Of a DNA stretch of 64,000 nucleotides, positions 37,822 through 50,804 are shown one piece after another. Origin of the DNA: Eulemur rufifrons (lineage: Eukaryota; Chordata; Mammalia; Primates; Lemuridae). The stretch's first letter is position 1. Every line of letters begins with the position of its first letter. Below the pieces are notes generated by a model that searched no databases, was not told the DNA's origin, and saw nothing but the letters and a program-made list of their open reading frames with translations. The stretch lies in the NCBI RefSeq assembly GCF_041146395.1, contig NC_090989.1, positions 224,038,843 to 224,102,842 on the forward strand. The letters run 5' to 3'. The translations under genes were made by a program, and so were the position numbers.

Positions 37822-39929
37822 GAACCCCCTCAGGACATTCGTTTTCAGCACTGCATGTGTTCTGAAACTAGCTTCTCCTTACAGATAGTCATTTGGATAA
37901 GGTGAAGACCTAACCAAGCAAAGGGGCAGGAAGACGGGACAGGGGCTGTGGTAGGAGATATGGAGGCACTGAAAGAGATTTAAAAGTTGAGAAAACACAA
38001 ATGCAATAGATCAGTTCAGTCTATGGCCGAGGTCATCAGACAAGCCTGCCCAAATGTTCACCTTCACACACAAGCAGGATCTAGCGCCACCTTCCACAGC
38101 GATTCCCCTTCTGACCACCACCACCACTTCCAAGGAAAGAAACCTTTAAATGGAGAATTCCTTCTAGAGTCTACTCATACAAGGAAATTCATCCGGGAGA
38201 TTTTCTCAGACACAACTTCAGGCTCAGTATTAGTTAAACTGAAATTGTTTTATCTTCTCCCTGCCAAGAGAATTGTCAAGCTAGAAATAATTTCACTTCA
38301 CAAGCACCTTTCAACTTGCCATTTGCTGGGAGTGGAAGGAAATGTTGACCTTTCGTTCTACCGATTCCTGCCTCCCTTTTTATCTCTGTGATCTTTTTGG
38401 ACAGAAATCTGAAACATAATCCACCGTCCTATAAGTAATTAAATCTCCATTGCATATTATTCTCTAATATGGCATTTGTTATGAGAAAGTAATTATCATG
38501 TAAGCTCTTGGCCACAAAAAATAAACTATATTATAAATACACTTATCATAATACCAATTCTTCCAAACACCAGCAGAAACCTAGATGATCATTCTACAAA
38601 TTATGAGAAACACATCGTCTCTGACTCAAAGCAATCTCACTAAGCTAGAGGGTGGCAATCATAATATATTTGATCAAGTTAGACTTTTTGGATGAACCTT
38701 ATGCAATAGAAGGATTTCATGTGCCAATTGACCCTTGGTATGCCTCCCCCCCCCAAAAAAAAACACAAAAATTGGGGGGTTTTGGCACTTGTTAGAAATA
38801 ATGATAAATAAAACAAGTTCCCACCTGCCTGCATTGACAATCCTTTTTTTATGATACAATAAATAATTGGTGGTAGTCTGCAGGCTATCACATCCTCAGC
38901 CTTGACCAAACAGAAATTATGGTGTTGTCTACATTCCCCAGAAAGTTGCCATCTCTTTGATTTTAATGAGTACTATCATGGGCTTCTTTATTCTCTGATA
39001 TTTATCTAAGTAAATGACTTCTTGAGAGAAAAAACAATCACCTTATAAGGGAATTCTAAAGCGCTCCTTCTGTCCCTTAAGCTTTTGAAATACAACCAAA
39101 CATCCAAAGTAGTTAACTATTCAAAAGCAAAGCAAAATGAGATGCAATCTCTGTTTTTAAAAAACAGAGAGCCTCTGAGACTACCCGAGGATTCCCTTGC
39201 CCCTACCCTCAAGTTCTGGACAGTTAACAACCTTTCCTACTCCCTACCCCTAAACCATGACTTGGTACTAGGTATGTTCACACATCTAGTAGGCAACCAT
39301 GCATCCAGAACACTCTTCTCTCTCACTTACTTCAGCAACAGGAAAGGGATAGAGACCCCCAACCCTAAGCTCCTACCCACTGACCTTTCCTCTTCCTCCT
39401 TCCCAAATGTTTCCCTTTTCTGTGCCTCCTTTCATCAGACCAAAACTTTAGCAAAATCTAGGGCTCATGAACCATGTGGTCCATTCAAAGGATGCCAGCT
39501 CATGCATTTTGGACAACAAAAGTAGGGAGCAGAATTATAAAAGCACCCCGACTGTCACAGCTTCTGTATCTGCCCCATTTCCTTGATAAATATGGGTGGA
39601 AAACCAACAAGAAATGCCTCTGGTTTGACTGCACGACTCTCACAGCTACCATGGTTACCAAAACACTTTTCAAAACTCTGTAGTTCAGATTTCCTCTTGG
39701 GATGGCCACTCACCATACAGGCATTGATGAAAAGATTATGGAGAAATGTCACCAAGGACATTTGTACCTTCCTGCCTGGTAGCCCTTGACGTCACCCCAA
39801 CCACCTATCAAGGGTGACCTGTCTTCCTGAAAGATGCCTTCTTTTTAAGGTTCTAGCCCATCAGTCTCAGAAACCTGCTCTAAGAGTAGTTCCCCAGGGT
39901 CCATCCAGAGATCCTTCCCCTTCGCCTCA

Positions 39930-40097
<168 letters not shown>

Positions 40098-40309
40098 TCA
40101 GTTCTGGGCCCAAAGTAAATGCTAAATGAGCTAACAAGACTAGTTAGCGATTGAATGTTATATTGAAATGGTCGGATACATTTATTTGCCCATTATACCA
40201 AATATATGTCCCATAATATATTTGCATTTCTGCAACTGAAATCCACATAACACAAAATAACAAAAAATAAAATCCTGAAAATTGTTGAAGGGATCAAAGA
40301 GCCAAGCTG

Positions 40310-40580
40310 ACACCACATTAGTCCAGTGATTTCATTCCTCTATTCGGTAAATATTCAGTAATCCCTACAATATACCAAGCAATGTTCTATATCCTGGGGA
40401 CACAGCAGTGAAAAAGACAGCTCCTTACTCATAAAGCGGGAATTCAAGTAGGTGGAGACAAGCAAAAGAAAAATAGACAGATAGAACAAGATGCATCATA
40501 CAAGGACAAGTGCTTTGAAGAAAATACAGTGGGTGGTGATGTCACAGAGCCTAACAGCAACAAAGGTGGCTTTACCTAAG
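40310..40580 (+). mobile_element. L2 fragment, 5' part of a split copy
   Basis: 'ataccaagcaatgttctata', 'ggacacagcagtgaaaaaga' and 'caaggacaagtgctttgaag' match L2. The element resumes after the LTR, at about 40983. Confidence 0.75.
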
Positions 40581-40584
40581 GTTG

Positions 40585-40982
40585 AATGTTGGGTTTCCAC
40601 CACCAAAAGATATGTCCACTCAGAACTTGTGAATGTGACCTTATTTGGGGAACAGTCTTTGCAGGTATAATTAAACTAGAGATCTTGAGATGAGATTATG
40701 CCAATCTCTTCTAGATTAACCAGGTGGGCCCTAAATCCAATGACAAGTGTTCTTATAGGAAGAGGAGCAAGCTGTGCAGACAAGGCAGAGATTGGAGTTA
40801 CACTGCGACAACCTACGGGGCACGTGGAGCCACCAGAAACCAAATGAGACAAGGAAGGATCCTCCCCTAGCGCTGTTAGTAGAAGCATGGCCCTGCCTAC
40901 ACCTTGGTTTTAGACTTCTTTTAAGCCACCCAGTTTGTAGTGATTTGTCATGGCAGCCCCAGGAGACTGATGCAAGTAGTTA
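40585..40982 (+). mobile_element. MaLR/MLT1-like LTR inserted in L2
   Basis: The segments 'tgaatgtgaccttatttggg', 'gacaagtgttcttataggaa', 'gtagaagcatggccctgcct', 'aagccacccagtttgtagtg' and 'cagccccaggagactgatgc' give the layout of an MLT1-like LTR in plus orientation. The exact subfamily is uncertain. Confidence 0.65.
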
Positions 40983-41175
40983 GGGTCAGCCCACTGAGGT
41001 GATGACATCTGAGCCGACACCTGAGAAGAAGGAGTTGGCTATGCCAAGAGCTGGGGATGAAGTGTTCCAAGCCAAGGGACAGCAAGTGCAAAGTCCCTGA
41101 GGCAGGAATGAGCCCACAGCTAAATCCTACAGCTGTTTATACAGAAAGAGTTGAGGCAGTTCTCATTGTGTCATT
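40983..41175 (+). mobile_element. L2 fragment, 3' part of the split copy
   Basis: 'gacatctgagccgacacctg' and 'agcaagtgcaaagtccctga' continue the L2 order where the copy at 40310-40580 stops, so the LTR landed inside one L2. Confidence 0.75.
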
Positions 41176-41309
41176 CATGCCATGAAGAGTGCTGTCTAAA
41201 CGGCTAGCTTGCTGTGCAACGGGAATCCAGAAGAGTGTGGTGCAGGCCCATTTAAGCATCTATTGGCCAGTTGTAAGCTCTTTCTGAAATGAATACAAAG
41301 AAACATGTG

Positions 41310-41690
41310 TAGTGTGAGAACCCTGGAGAAGGCTTTAGAATTGGGGTCTAAACCAAACTCTGCTACTTCACAGGTGTGTGGAAAGTTACTACAAAGTTAT
41401 TAACCTCTCTGAGTCCAGCTTCCCATTTGTAAAATGTGGACACCATCGCCAATTTTGCAATATTGTTATATCAATTTAATCAAATAAGGAGGGCAGGTTC
41501 TAGAGTCAGATTTATCATGTTCAAATCCTGGCTTAGCCACTTGCTTTTGTTTTCTATACCCATCAGTAACACAGGAACAATCATAGCCTCTACCTCCTTG
41601 GGTCACCGTCAGGATTAAATGACTAAATACGCCTACGTATTAGAACAGTGACTGGTACATCACAAGTTGTTGCTGTTGATTTTGTTGTTG
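41310..41690 (+). repeat. Two adjacent MIR SINEs
   Basis: The first (about 41310-41470) has 'ctgctacttcacaggtgtgt' and 'cccatttgtaaaatgtggac'. The second (about 41485-41690) has 'atcctggcttagccacttgc' and 'gtcaggattaaatgacta'. Both are in plus orientation. Confidence 0.75.
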
Positions 41691-42999
41691 GTAATTCACA
41701 TAAAGTACCTACACAGTGCCAATTCCTCAATACATCCTTTGATAAATTGTTCTCAGTTATGCATATAATTTTATCCTCTAACTTTAGTAATAGTAATGTC
41801 TTAAGAAACAAGAGTGAGTCCAGGGCATGGACCAATCCTTCTTGCAATAGGGCAATAAGAATGGACAACAGTAACCTTGGGTTTTAGGACTATGAAACAT
41901 ATGTAGAAAATCAATAAGGCAGACCTGATGTCACAGAGCTATTAAAACATTAAAAATAGGATAAAGCAATACCGTAGTTAAGTTAAACATCTTTGTCAAC
42001 TTCTACTGAAGCTATAGACCATTTACTGTTCTTGTTACATTTATAGTATTAAATGTTTCTAGAGGAGGAAAACATATAGCTCAGAGGGTACAATGAAGTT
42101 ACTTAAATAAAAACAGAAAAGGTTCAAGTTTTTAGTTCTTTGTGCACCCTGATCAATGGTCTTCTGATGACCCTGTTAAATGTCCCATTGCGGTTGCCTC
42201 TGCATTCAGAGCACCTTGGGCATTAGTCGTTGTACCACCAAGTGACTCTAGTCTCATCCAGTTGAAATCCTCACGCTGCTACAAAAATGGAAGAAATTTG
42301 GAAGACTCTAAGCTAGCTCCATGGCCAACTGCCAAAAAAACAAGTCTAGGAAACCCTGCCCAGCGGGATCATTTCAAAACCTTTTGTCCTTTTATAGCTG
42401 GGAAAAAAAGCACTTTTATTTACTGGCTAGAGAAAAATACCCTTTTGTTCTAAAGCATGGGCTTTGCATACCTTGGATCCCCAGCTGGGTTGCATTACCT
42501 AGAGATAGAACCATTGGATACTGTTAAGTTTGTGAGATAACATGTCATAATTTAGTGGTAGAGAGAAAAAGTTCTAGCTAGGAAAAAAAAAAAAAAACCC
42601 TCCACCTCAATCATTTGGAACCAATTGCACAGTAACTTGTGAGCTGGCTTGGATATGCTTGCCTACAAGTTAAAATTTGCCAAGATTAATAAGGGGCCAA
42701 TGATCAAGTAAAATTAAGTGTGCTCTTTATAGTTCTTTGAGTTTGGGACAGAGACATTGGGATGTTTCAATTGCACAGATGTTTCCACTGGACGATCACA
42801 GTGTGCTTTGGAGGGGGCTTTGGAAGAACTCCTTAAAGCAACTGAACTACAATGCTTTACCAGTGACAGGTATATTAAACAAGAAATGCCAGAAAACACT
42901 GGCATCAAATGGTTTTCTAAAACCCCACTATAAATAGAGTAAAACACAGAGGGGAGAAATGTTCACACACTATATATGGCGGGGCTAATAGACTTTATG

Positions 43000-43735
43000 T
43001 TTAAAAAACGTTTTTATACGTCAAAAAGAAAACGAGAAACCACAAGAGAAAACTGTGTGACAGGGGACAAGCAATTTTCAGAGAAAAATACTAATTTTCA
43101 ATAAACATTTGAACAAATGCTCAATTTCACTGTGGCCAAAGAATAGTCCACAACATGGGATACCATTTGGGGCCTGTCAGTTAGCAAAAGTTGGGTGGGG
43201 AAGGAGAAGTCCCAGTATCAGCGAAGCGCCAGTGTAAATGAACACAGCTTGGTGGAGTTATTTGGCAATAATGATCAATAGTCTATAAAATATCAATCAG
43301 CTTTGGACACAGCTATTCTATTTCTTAACCTTTAGTCCAAAGGACATTCAGTGAAGTAGCTAAGGGAATAAAGAAGAATTGGAAAAAATAAATATTAATC
43401 GTTGAACAATAGGATAATCATGGAAAATCCACACAAAAGCTTGTTGTGTATACAAAGTATTGAATACAATCTTCAGTAACATAGAATGATATTCATTCAA
43501 TTTTAATAAATGCAAAAATCACTTTACCAAAAAAGAATATTCAGTACATTTTTGTAGAAAAATATATGTACATATATGTGTGTGCACAGGTAAACAACAG
43601 AAGGATATACACCAAACCATTAACATGGTTATTTATCTCTGAGATGGTAGAATTGCAGATATTTTTCCCTCTCCTTTCTCTGCAGTATTTCCACAATAAA
43701 TGTATTATTTTCATAAGAAAAAAATAAACTTTTTA
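43000..43735 (+). mobile_element. L1M 3' fragment
   Basis: This is diverged plus-orientation L1: 'caaatgctcaatttcactgt', 'caattggataatcatgg'-like sequence ('caataggataatcatggaaa') and a terminal A-rich 'ttccacaataaatgtattat' end. Confidence 0.65.
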
Positions 43736-43744
43736 AGTTGTCAA

Positions 43745-43925
43745 TGGTTGGTAGAAATTTACATTTGAAGAAATGCCTTTCCCAGAATGTCATATAGTTG
43801 GACTCATACAGTGTGTAGCCTTTTCAGATTGGCTTCTTTCACTTAGTGATATGCATTTACGGTTCCTCCCCAGCTTTCCATGGCTTGAGTCAAACTCATG
43901 TCTTCCTAGTGCTAGATGACATTAG
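43745..43925 (-). mobile_element. L1 3' UTR fragment, minus orientation
   Basis: 'cagaatgtcatatagttgga', 'agccttttcagattggcttc' and 'tttcacttagtgatatgcat' are a familiar L1M 3' segment on the minus strand. Confidence 0.7.
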
Positions 43926-44528
43926 CACAATTTTTGAAGCTGGCTTCCTCGAGATTCCTGGCTGATGGTTCAGCCAGAGCTTGTCACCTGGTTCACGATG
44001 CTGCAGGAAGCATTTGCCTATATTCCCAAAGCCCAAGTACCGCTCACCTTGCCTTTCTCCACCCACCCCAGCCCAGGCCAGAGCCCACTCAGCCTTCCTC
44101 TGAGCAGCCTGAGGAGCAGCCTTCCCCACCCAGATACCAGAGCAGGGCTCAGCTCTTCCTTGACTCCAGCAAAAATTGGTACAAAAGAAGGGGGTCTATT
44201 TTTTTCCCATCAGAAATATCACTATTCCCTCTTTACCCAAATTAAGCTTTGAATTTTCTCACACTTTAAAACCATGTTGCTTGAGCTAGGCAGGACACCC
44301 ATAAACATATTGCCCTCACAAAAGAAAAGGGAAAAACAAAGAGAACACTCAATCATCTCGAGTTTTCTTCAAATGGAAATCCCAGTGGGGACAAATCCAC
44401 TCAATTAAAGCATCACACATGTTACTAACAGGTCAAGTCATCACAGCTGAAACTCCAATCAGGAAATTCTAAATTAGGAAAATATAAGTCAATTTTCACC
44501 TGTTGCTGATTCCAACTTGTAACATAGG

Positions 44529-44608
44529 TTAGCAATTTTCAACCCTGGACTGTGTGTTAGAATCACCTGAAGGACTTTTACAAAACACCAATGCAGAGGC
44601 ACCAGCTG
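44529..44608 (+). mobile_element. MER5A-like fragment
   Basis: 'gttagcaattttcaaccctg' and 'gttagaatcacctgaaggac' match the 5' half of MER5A. It is cut short by the next element. Confidence 0.65.
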
Positions 44609-44714
44609 GGCCAACCAGTCACTGGTTTGCCTGGGACTTTTCCCGTTTCATGACTTACAGTCTCATTGCTTAGGAAACTTCTCAGCCCCAGGCAAACCAG
44701 GATGGTTGGTCATC
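44609..44714. mobile_element. Small palindromic DNA-transposon-like element
   Basis: The left end (ccaaccagtcactggtttgc) and right end (gcaaaccaggatggttgg) are imperfect inverted repeats of about 22 bp around a short centre. It interrupts the MER5A fragment. The family is not named with confidence. Confidence 0.55.
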
Positions 44715-44899
44715 CAATAAGAAAGGCCACTCGCTCAAAGAGGTTCCCGATAACTTTCAGGAGATGTGCACATTCAGTACAAGCCTTAGCACATACAAGG
44801 CCTAGAACCAGAACAGGTGGCATATACTGACATACTTTTGAAGCAGAATTACAAGCAGGATAAATTCCACCCTAAGAAGAATAAGAGCAAGGCAGCAGG

Positions 44900-45075
44900 C
44901 ACTGTCCTCGGGTATTTTATATGTCTATTATCTTTCACAATTTGATATCCCCTATTTTACAGATGAGAGATTGAGATCAGGGCATCTGTGTGAGGTCCCC
45001 CAGCTGCTAAGCGGTAAAAAGAGGATTGGAACCTGGGCAGTTGGGTTCCAAAGCCCATGGCCCTAACTGCTACTG
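44900..45075 (-). repeat. MIR-type SINE, minus orientation
   Basis: 'cctattttacagatgagaga', 'cagctgctaagcggtaaaaa' and 'ggattggaacctgggcag' are the reverse complement of the MIR core. Confidence 0.75.
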
Positions 45076-45799
45076 CCATTGCCCAGTAATGACAGTGGCA
45101 CTCGGGAGCTGCAGTAAAGCAGGTCAAGTGTCCCACGGGGTGGGAGCTGAGGCAGACCTTCCAAAGATCCGAGTAGTGAATTTGCACTTGTCATTCTCAG
45201 TATGGACATCTCCGGAGAAGATGCAAAATTTCCCTTTGCTTCCCCTCTCCTATCAGTTTACCTTTTTTGTTCTCATTAAGTTGCAGTGGAATTCTTCCCA
45301 TCTTCTTTTCAGCTACTCAAGACAAGGATTTGTCTTTTAAAAATAGTAGAGTTATGTGGTAAAATTCAGGTCATTCCTTTCAGGTGAATCTGAGATTTGA
45401 GAATACGTGTAGAATTGTGATGGATATATACATGAAGATATACATATATATATTTTTTCATTTCTCAAACCACTTATGTTCTGCTCTTTAACATCCAGCA
45501 AAAAAAAAAAAAAAAAAAAAGCAAGGCTAAATGACAAAATGTCACCTTCTATGCTTAAAAAATAATTGTTCTTCAATGCAGCAAATGTTGATCAATTGGA
45601 GAGCAAAGCTCTCCTGCATGTAAGTCGGTCAGAGTCAGGTGTGAGCTCAGAAAGGATAAACAGCAGCAACGGACACACGCAGCTCATCCTGTGCGGCAGG
45701 CAACATGGCTCCCGGTGAATGTGCTATGTAACAGCACATTTAATAAGGAAAATAATAATAATAAACAGTGTTTCACACATGGCTTCTATCCTGACCACA

Positions 45800-45925
45800 G
45801 AAACACCTCAGAAGCTCCATGAGGGAAGGGTCTATGTCTGAAATTACTTCTTACTCTATTCCAGGCCTGGCTCGTAGAAGGTATGCAGGAAACATTCATT
45901 GCATGAATAAGTCAGTGAGTGAATG
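45800..45925 (+). mobile_element. L2 3' end
   Basis: 'ctccatgagggaagggtcta', 'ctggctcgtagaaggtatgc' and 'acattcattgcatgaataa' give a diverged L2 3' terminus. Confidence 0.7.
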
Positions 45926-46014
45926 AATCGCTAATATGTAGTCTGATCTAATTCAGGTTCACTCCTCACTAAAAGTAGCTAGCTAGAAGAAACCTGAAAT
46001 ATTGTGATGGAAAA

Positions 46015-46485
46015 AACCTACAGATCATCCCATCAGACACTCATCTCACCAGTGAGGAAACTGAGGCACAGAGAAGTTAACCTATTTGTCTAAGGTAGTT
46101 CAACTACACAGACAGAGTGTCAAGATTGGAGGTAAGTCTCTTGACTCCTGGTGCTGTGCAATTTACATGACACCATGCTCCCAAGTCCCCTGGCATTCAC
46201 TCCACCTACATCCAAAAGAATAACCAGAAACGGGGCGGAGGGGATGACTAGCTTATAAACATCAATAGCAGATACCGTGAAGCCAGCAAGGTAGGGTTTG
46301 AATCCTAGCTCGGCCAATGAGACCTTGGCCAGTGATTTGACCTTCCTCCCTAAACCTCAATGATTTCACCCATTTCATTGTGGAGACAACTCAGTGAAAT
46401 AAAGTATAGGAGGCACTAAGCATTGTGTTTGTCACGTACAAGGTGCTCAATAAATAATATGTATTAGCACCATTTTATCAGCACA
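46015..46485. repeat. Two MIR SINEs in opposite orientation
   Basis: About 46015-46180 is minus-oriented ('gaggaaactgaggcacagag'). About 46235-46485 is plus-oriented ('gtttgaatcctagctcggcc', 'aaggtgctcaataaataata'). Confidence 0.75.
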
Positions 46486-47578
46486 TGCCCTAGACAACCA
46501 AGCCATCCATCCCAGAGGAGGGAGTGTTAACAAAATCATGGCCAGCCAGCTGACACACTGCTCTTACCTGAGCATACCAGCGCAAAAAGTTAAGGAGAGT
46601 GGGACCTCATAACTCATATATCTCATCCCATTTCTTTGTTACCAAGGCAGATAGTAACAACAGAACTCTATGGATTGGTCCTTGAGAGGTCATATGCTAA
46701 ACCAGAAATCTCTCCAGTGGGTTCAAGGTTGAAGACCTGTCACTCTATAGTTATTGTACTCTGTTCTTAATGGGGCCACCTAGCACACCTAGCAACTAGT
46801 AACCTCCCAGAGTTTGGGAAGCTGCCAAACACAATTTGGGGGATTACATCTAAATTCCAAGGGATAGGTCTTCTTGTTAAAAATCCCTTAATAGACACTG
46901 TGAAAAGAAACCCTTCTGTTTGGAAGTCTCCAATCTATGACCAAGGGCCATGACATCCCAGGACTCCCAGTTCCAGGATATACTGGTAAGTGTGGACACA
47001 GTCTCAGAAGCTCCATTGCTTTGTTTCTGCTCCACACTTAGGTGTCACTCGACACGCCCTCTTGCCACTTTTCATTGGCTTGGAGGATTAATTGAAAGGT
47101 CAATGGAACTGGGACCATGGAGACCCCAAGAAAAGGATCTTACATGATGGAAACATTCTTCCCACTCTAGGTGCTTTAGTATATACAAAAGATCAGCTAA
47201 AGCTGCAATCTCACCCACGGTCCAACATGGCTATTTCTAAGTTATTTCCCACAACCACAGACATACGAAACAAACAAGTTAAGCAAATTACACATACTTT
47301 AAAATCTGTTCATTAACAATGGTTTTGGGAAGGGAGATCTTCCTAGAAGCACTTCAACTGTTAATTTGTTGCTAATAACTATATGATAACTAAAAATATC
47401 ACAACTTTATTTTTCAATTTTATATAATTCTGACTTCACTATAATTCAAAATATTCCTTCCCACCTCCTTCTAACTGGGCTGTATTTGTGTGGTTTTGTT
47501 TTTATGAATCTGCCACATCTTGGGATACCCAAATGCCTAGATCTTTAGAAGTATATCCACTTAAGAATGATAAAAATA

Positions 47579-48165
47579 TGAGGTCTATAGGAAAATATCC
47601 AGCCATGTAATATGAAAAATAGAGACATTTATTGAAGGAGATACAAGATATAAGAAACATTGTCCACAGGACAATGATGCCTCAGTCCCCTTCAGAGTAG
47701 GCACCTTGAGGCCTTACACAGTTCTCCCAGCGTCTCTTAAGCCACACAGGTTCAACATTCCCAGGTGCTCTGCTTATTGCAGGCCTTCCAGAACGTGGAT
47801 CAGTTTCAACAGATTCTCGACCATCTTTGAAGTGTTTGTGCCACACTTTTATTTGTGCCACCCTCATTGCATTGTCCCTGAAAGCTTTCTGAATCACCCA
47901 AATAGTTTCCGTGAAGGATCAAGCTTAACACAAAATTTGATGCAGATACGTTGCTCTACTCACTCAGTCATTTTGAATGCGATGGCCATACGGTACACAT
48001 GCTCATTCAACGGCTTCTAGCGCCCCCCTGACTAGTATGGTGCGGTCATCATTGTTTACACATGCGCATCCCAGTCCACTCTCCTTGGCTGCCTGGTTAC
48101 ATCGATGCTGGGCGAATCATTCTCCTTATATTAACAATGGCTGGATACTTTCTGGACAGACCTTA
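47579..48165 (-). mobile_element. Internally deleted mariner transposon
   Basis: This 587-bp mariner-family element is oriented with its 5' end at the right. Its ends are aggtctataggaaaatatcc at the left and, on the complement, aggtctgtccagaaagtatc at the right, giving inverted repeats of about 28 bp. Full mariners are about 1.3 kb with a transposase of about 340 residues. This copy keeps only the two ends of that frame. TA is present beside the left end; the right-flank TA is not clear. Confidence 0.85.
47682..47971 (-). pseudogene. Mariner transposase remnant (N-terminus joined to C-terminus)
   Basis: On the minus strand the frame starts at 47971 with MTE followed by a premature TGA, then continues VEQRICIKFCVKLD. 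A frame change and a further stop follow before MIQKAFRDNAMRVAQIKVWH, KHFKDGRESVETDPRSGRP and the end of the helix-turn-helix region near GNVE. It then passes directly to RRWENCVRPQGAYSEGD, which resembles the last residues of mariner transposases. The catalytic D,D34D core is absent. The remnant cannot make a working transposase. Confidence 0.85.
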
Positions 48166-48216
48166 TGTAACTACTTACAAGGCAAGGAAGAAATACTAAA
48201 GTGAAAATTCTTTGTT

Positions 48217-48300
48217 CCTTCTTTCTTTCCTTCCTTCCCTCCATTAACTTAACTTCCATTCATCTTCCCAGCCTTCTTTCCTTTCTTCCATTCACCCTCC
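48217..48300 (+). repeat. (TTCC)n-like pyrimidine tract
   Basis: Degenerate CTTT/TTCC units form a pyrimidine-rich stretch directly to the right of the mariner. Confidence 0.7.
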
Positions 48301-49739
48301 TACCCTTCCAACCATCTTACAAACAGTTACTCGGGGCCTACCATAGATCACAGAAATGGAGCCGAGGAGATAGACATGGCCCTTGTTCTCAGGGCATTTA
48401 CAGCACCTGCATGGAATCCATGCATGGAAGCAGAGAAATCCAACAAACCTCAAAAGACTGGAAAGATACTCAAGACCTCCTGTGACTTGGAATTCGTACA
48501 TACTCTGGGCCTCTTCTTGTGCTATAAACTGATAACACCCAACTTCAGGAGCACCAGGCTGTACGTCAGAGTTCACAGTAGAAAAACTTGGTGTGACAAT
48601 TATGGACAAATCGTGTTAATGCTAGATAATCTGGATTCAGTATCAAATTTCCAAAAAGAGATGGATACATACAAAAGGCTTAGGAATGAAAGCCCTGGCA
48701 CATACTAAGTCCTCATTAAAAAGAAACACTATTATTGTGAAAAACTCAATACAGAGTACTTTGTTGGAAACAATAAATGTTGTATTGCCTGATTTTAGTT
48801 GGCAAATTTGTATGGTTATTGACACTAGTTTTTTAAAAATACATAATAAAAGTCATAGTACTGCTGAAGATGGTAGTCAAGCTTGGAGATCTTCCAGGTA
48901 TTCACAAAGAGAACAATTCTTCAGTGTTACCTGTAGAGGGACAAGCTCTGGACTGTGACAATTCGTATACTCTGAAAATGGTATGACTTCTTAGAAAGCT
49001 GATGACAATGATGGAAACCAGTAAAACATTTTCAACAAATGCCTCTCCCCAGATTTTAAACTTTTTGGCTTTTTATATCTTAGTTTTAATATTTTAGTAC
49101 ATCTTCTGTGTGTATGGGAACAAGCCCAGATTCCTTTAAATTTGGAACCTTAGAGAAGTAGCCAGAGTGCCACTTAGATGAAAAATCTTCTATTGAAAAT
49201 CTGAGGATTTACAAAACATTCTCCTTTCTCCACGTAAAGCAGTTTTCCGATACCCTTCCCAGGAAGTGGGTGACTACCTGGTCCTAACACAAAAGATGAC
49301 TTATCTGGCTTCTTAAATGACCACGGTCTTTTTAATAGAGCAATAAATACAGGCTTCCTATTGTCCAGGACCTGAAGCTTTCCATAGGAGAGAAGCCTGA
49401 ACACTGATCCTGTCACTGGCTTGTCACTTTGGCAAGTTCTGGGAGCTCAAGATGCCAGCGGGGGGGAATTTTCACTCGGGATGTCTCTTGCTTCTTTTGG
49501 ATCTAGCCCTGGGCAAAGGCTTGTCATTCTTGAGCCTGAGGCAGAACCCTATTTTCAAGCTCCAAGCTTTCTTGGCATTAGACTACGCATTCCTGGTTGG
49601 TACACAGCTTCATGCCCCGGGGATGCTGGAAAAGGCCTCTACTTGAGAAAGCTTGGATAAATTTTGGAAGCTTCGCCCCAGTCTCAGGGCTAGAACCTTT
49701 CCATCTCTCCATTTCTCCCCCTATAATTAGCTCATTCAA

Positions 49740-49860
49740 TTCTGAAAATCATATCCTAAGATAGAGATCTCCTATGATCAGGTGACTTTAACAGGTTGGA
49801 AATGAGGGTCAGAGGGGCCACGTGGCTTGTCCATAAGTAGCAGGCAAGGGTCTTGAATGT
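49740..49860 (-). repeat. Weak MIR-like SINE, minus orientation
   Basis: 'gcaggcaagggtcttgaatg' and 'gaaatgagggtcagaggggc' suggest an old reverse MIR. Confidence 0.45.
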
Positions 49861-49984
49861 GGGTCATCAACCTTTCATTCTTGTGCGTCTGCACTGCCTG
49901 GACAAAATGCAGTGTGGCATCTCAGGCACATTCTTGCTAGTAATGGTCATGAAAAGCAAAAATACTGGTTTTCACTTAAGCAAT

Positions 49985-50120
49985 GTTTCTATTCCTGGCT
50001 ACACATCAGAATTACTTGAGGATACTTACTTAAAATCCCTTACTAAGGATTCAAAGTGGGGATGGGATAGAAAATCTGCATTTTTAACAAGTTTCCCTCG
50101 TGATTCTGACACAGCCAGCT
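49985..50120 (+). mobile_element. MER5A-like hAT-Charlie MITE
   Basis: 'cacatcagaattacttgagg' and 'aaaatctgcatttttaacaa' follow the MER5A order, diverged at both ends. Confidence 0.65.
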
Positions 50121-50324
50121 CAGCGCTTCCCCAGGAAGTGGCAGTCAGGAAGTCCAGTGCAAGAACAGAATGAAGCCACTTTCTCCTTCCAAGCCTGAGT
50201 AGTCCGGTTCCTTCAGGCTTTCTAGTGGTCATTTACTGCTGAGTGCTTGAGAGATTGAACTAGTCGTCGTTTTCATTGAAAAGACTGATCAGCCGAGTGG
50301 AAAGCAGCATACAATGTAGGGCAG

Positions 50325-50475
50325 GAGATTCGTCTTTTAGTTCCACTGTAATTTAATTCAAGTGGAGACCTCTTCCAGGCTCTGGGGACCTGGGCAAGTC
50401 ACTTAACTACTTCTAGGGCTCAGAAGCTTCAGTTGTCAAACCAGACTAAAGTCACTTTAACCTGCAGAATGGTAG
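50325..50475 (+). repeat. MIR SINE fragment
   Basis: 'gacctgggcaagtcacttaa' is the MIR core in plus orientation. Confidence 0.65.
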
Positions 50476-50804
50476 AGGAGGCGATACTTTTAAAGCCCTA
50501 TAGACTGAAAAATCTCTTGTGCTTCTTGAAACGAATATGATGGAAACTATAAACATGAGAGACTTTTAAAATTCCCTTCCAGTCCAGCCTACATGTCGCT
50601 ATCAGCTAGCTGTCTGAAAGCAAAGCTTGCTGACAAGTGTCTGCAAGCTGACCTCCCCTCTGTGCAGAATGTGACATCCTATTTCCGGTTGAGTCAAGTC
50701 CCAATGGCTAAGCTGCACAGAAAAGGGCTGCAAAAACGGGCCCCTCCTCACTGGTATTTCCGGTACTGCTTAGATACTCCCTCCTCTACCCTACCTTGTA
50801 TATC

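Noticed and set aside
37987..38391. 134-codon plus-strand open frame with a DHHHHF run
   Set aside because: No recognisable domain, no splice or start context that stands out, and within chance length.
39085..39525. 146-codon plus-strand open frame
   Set aside because: It lies in PGM5 intron 8 in antisense, resembles no protein family, and a frame this long is expected about once or twice by chance in 64 kb at this base composition.
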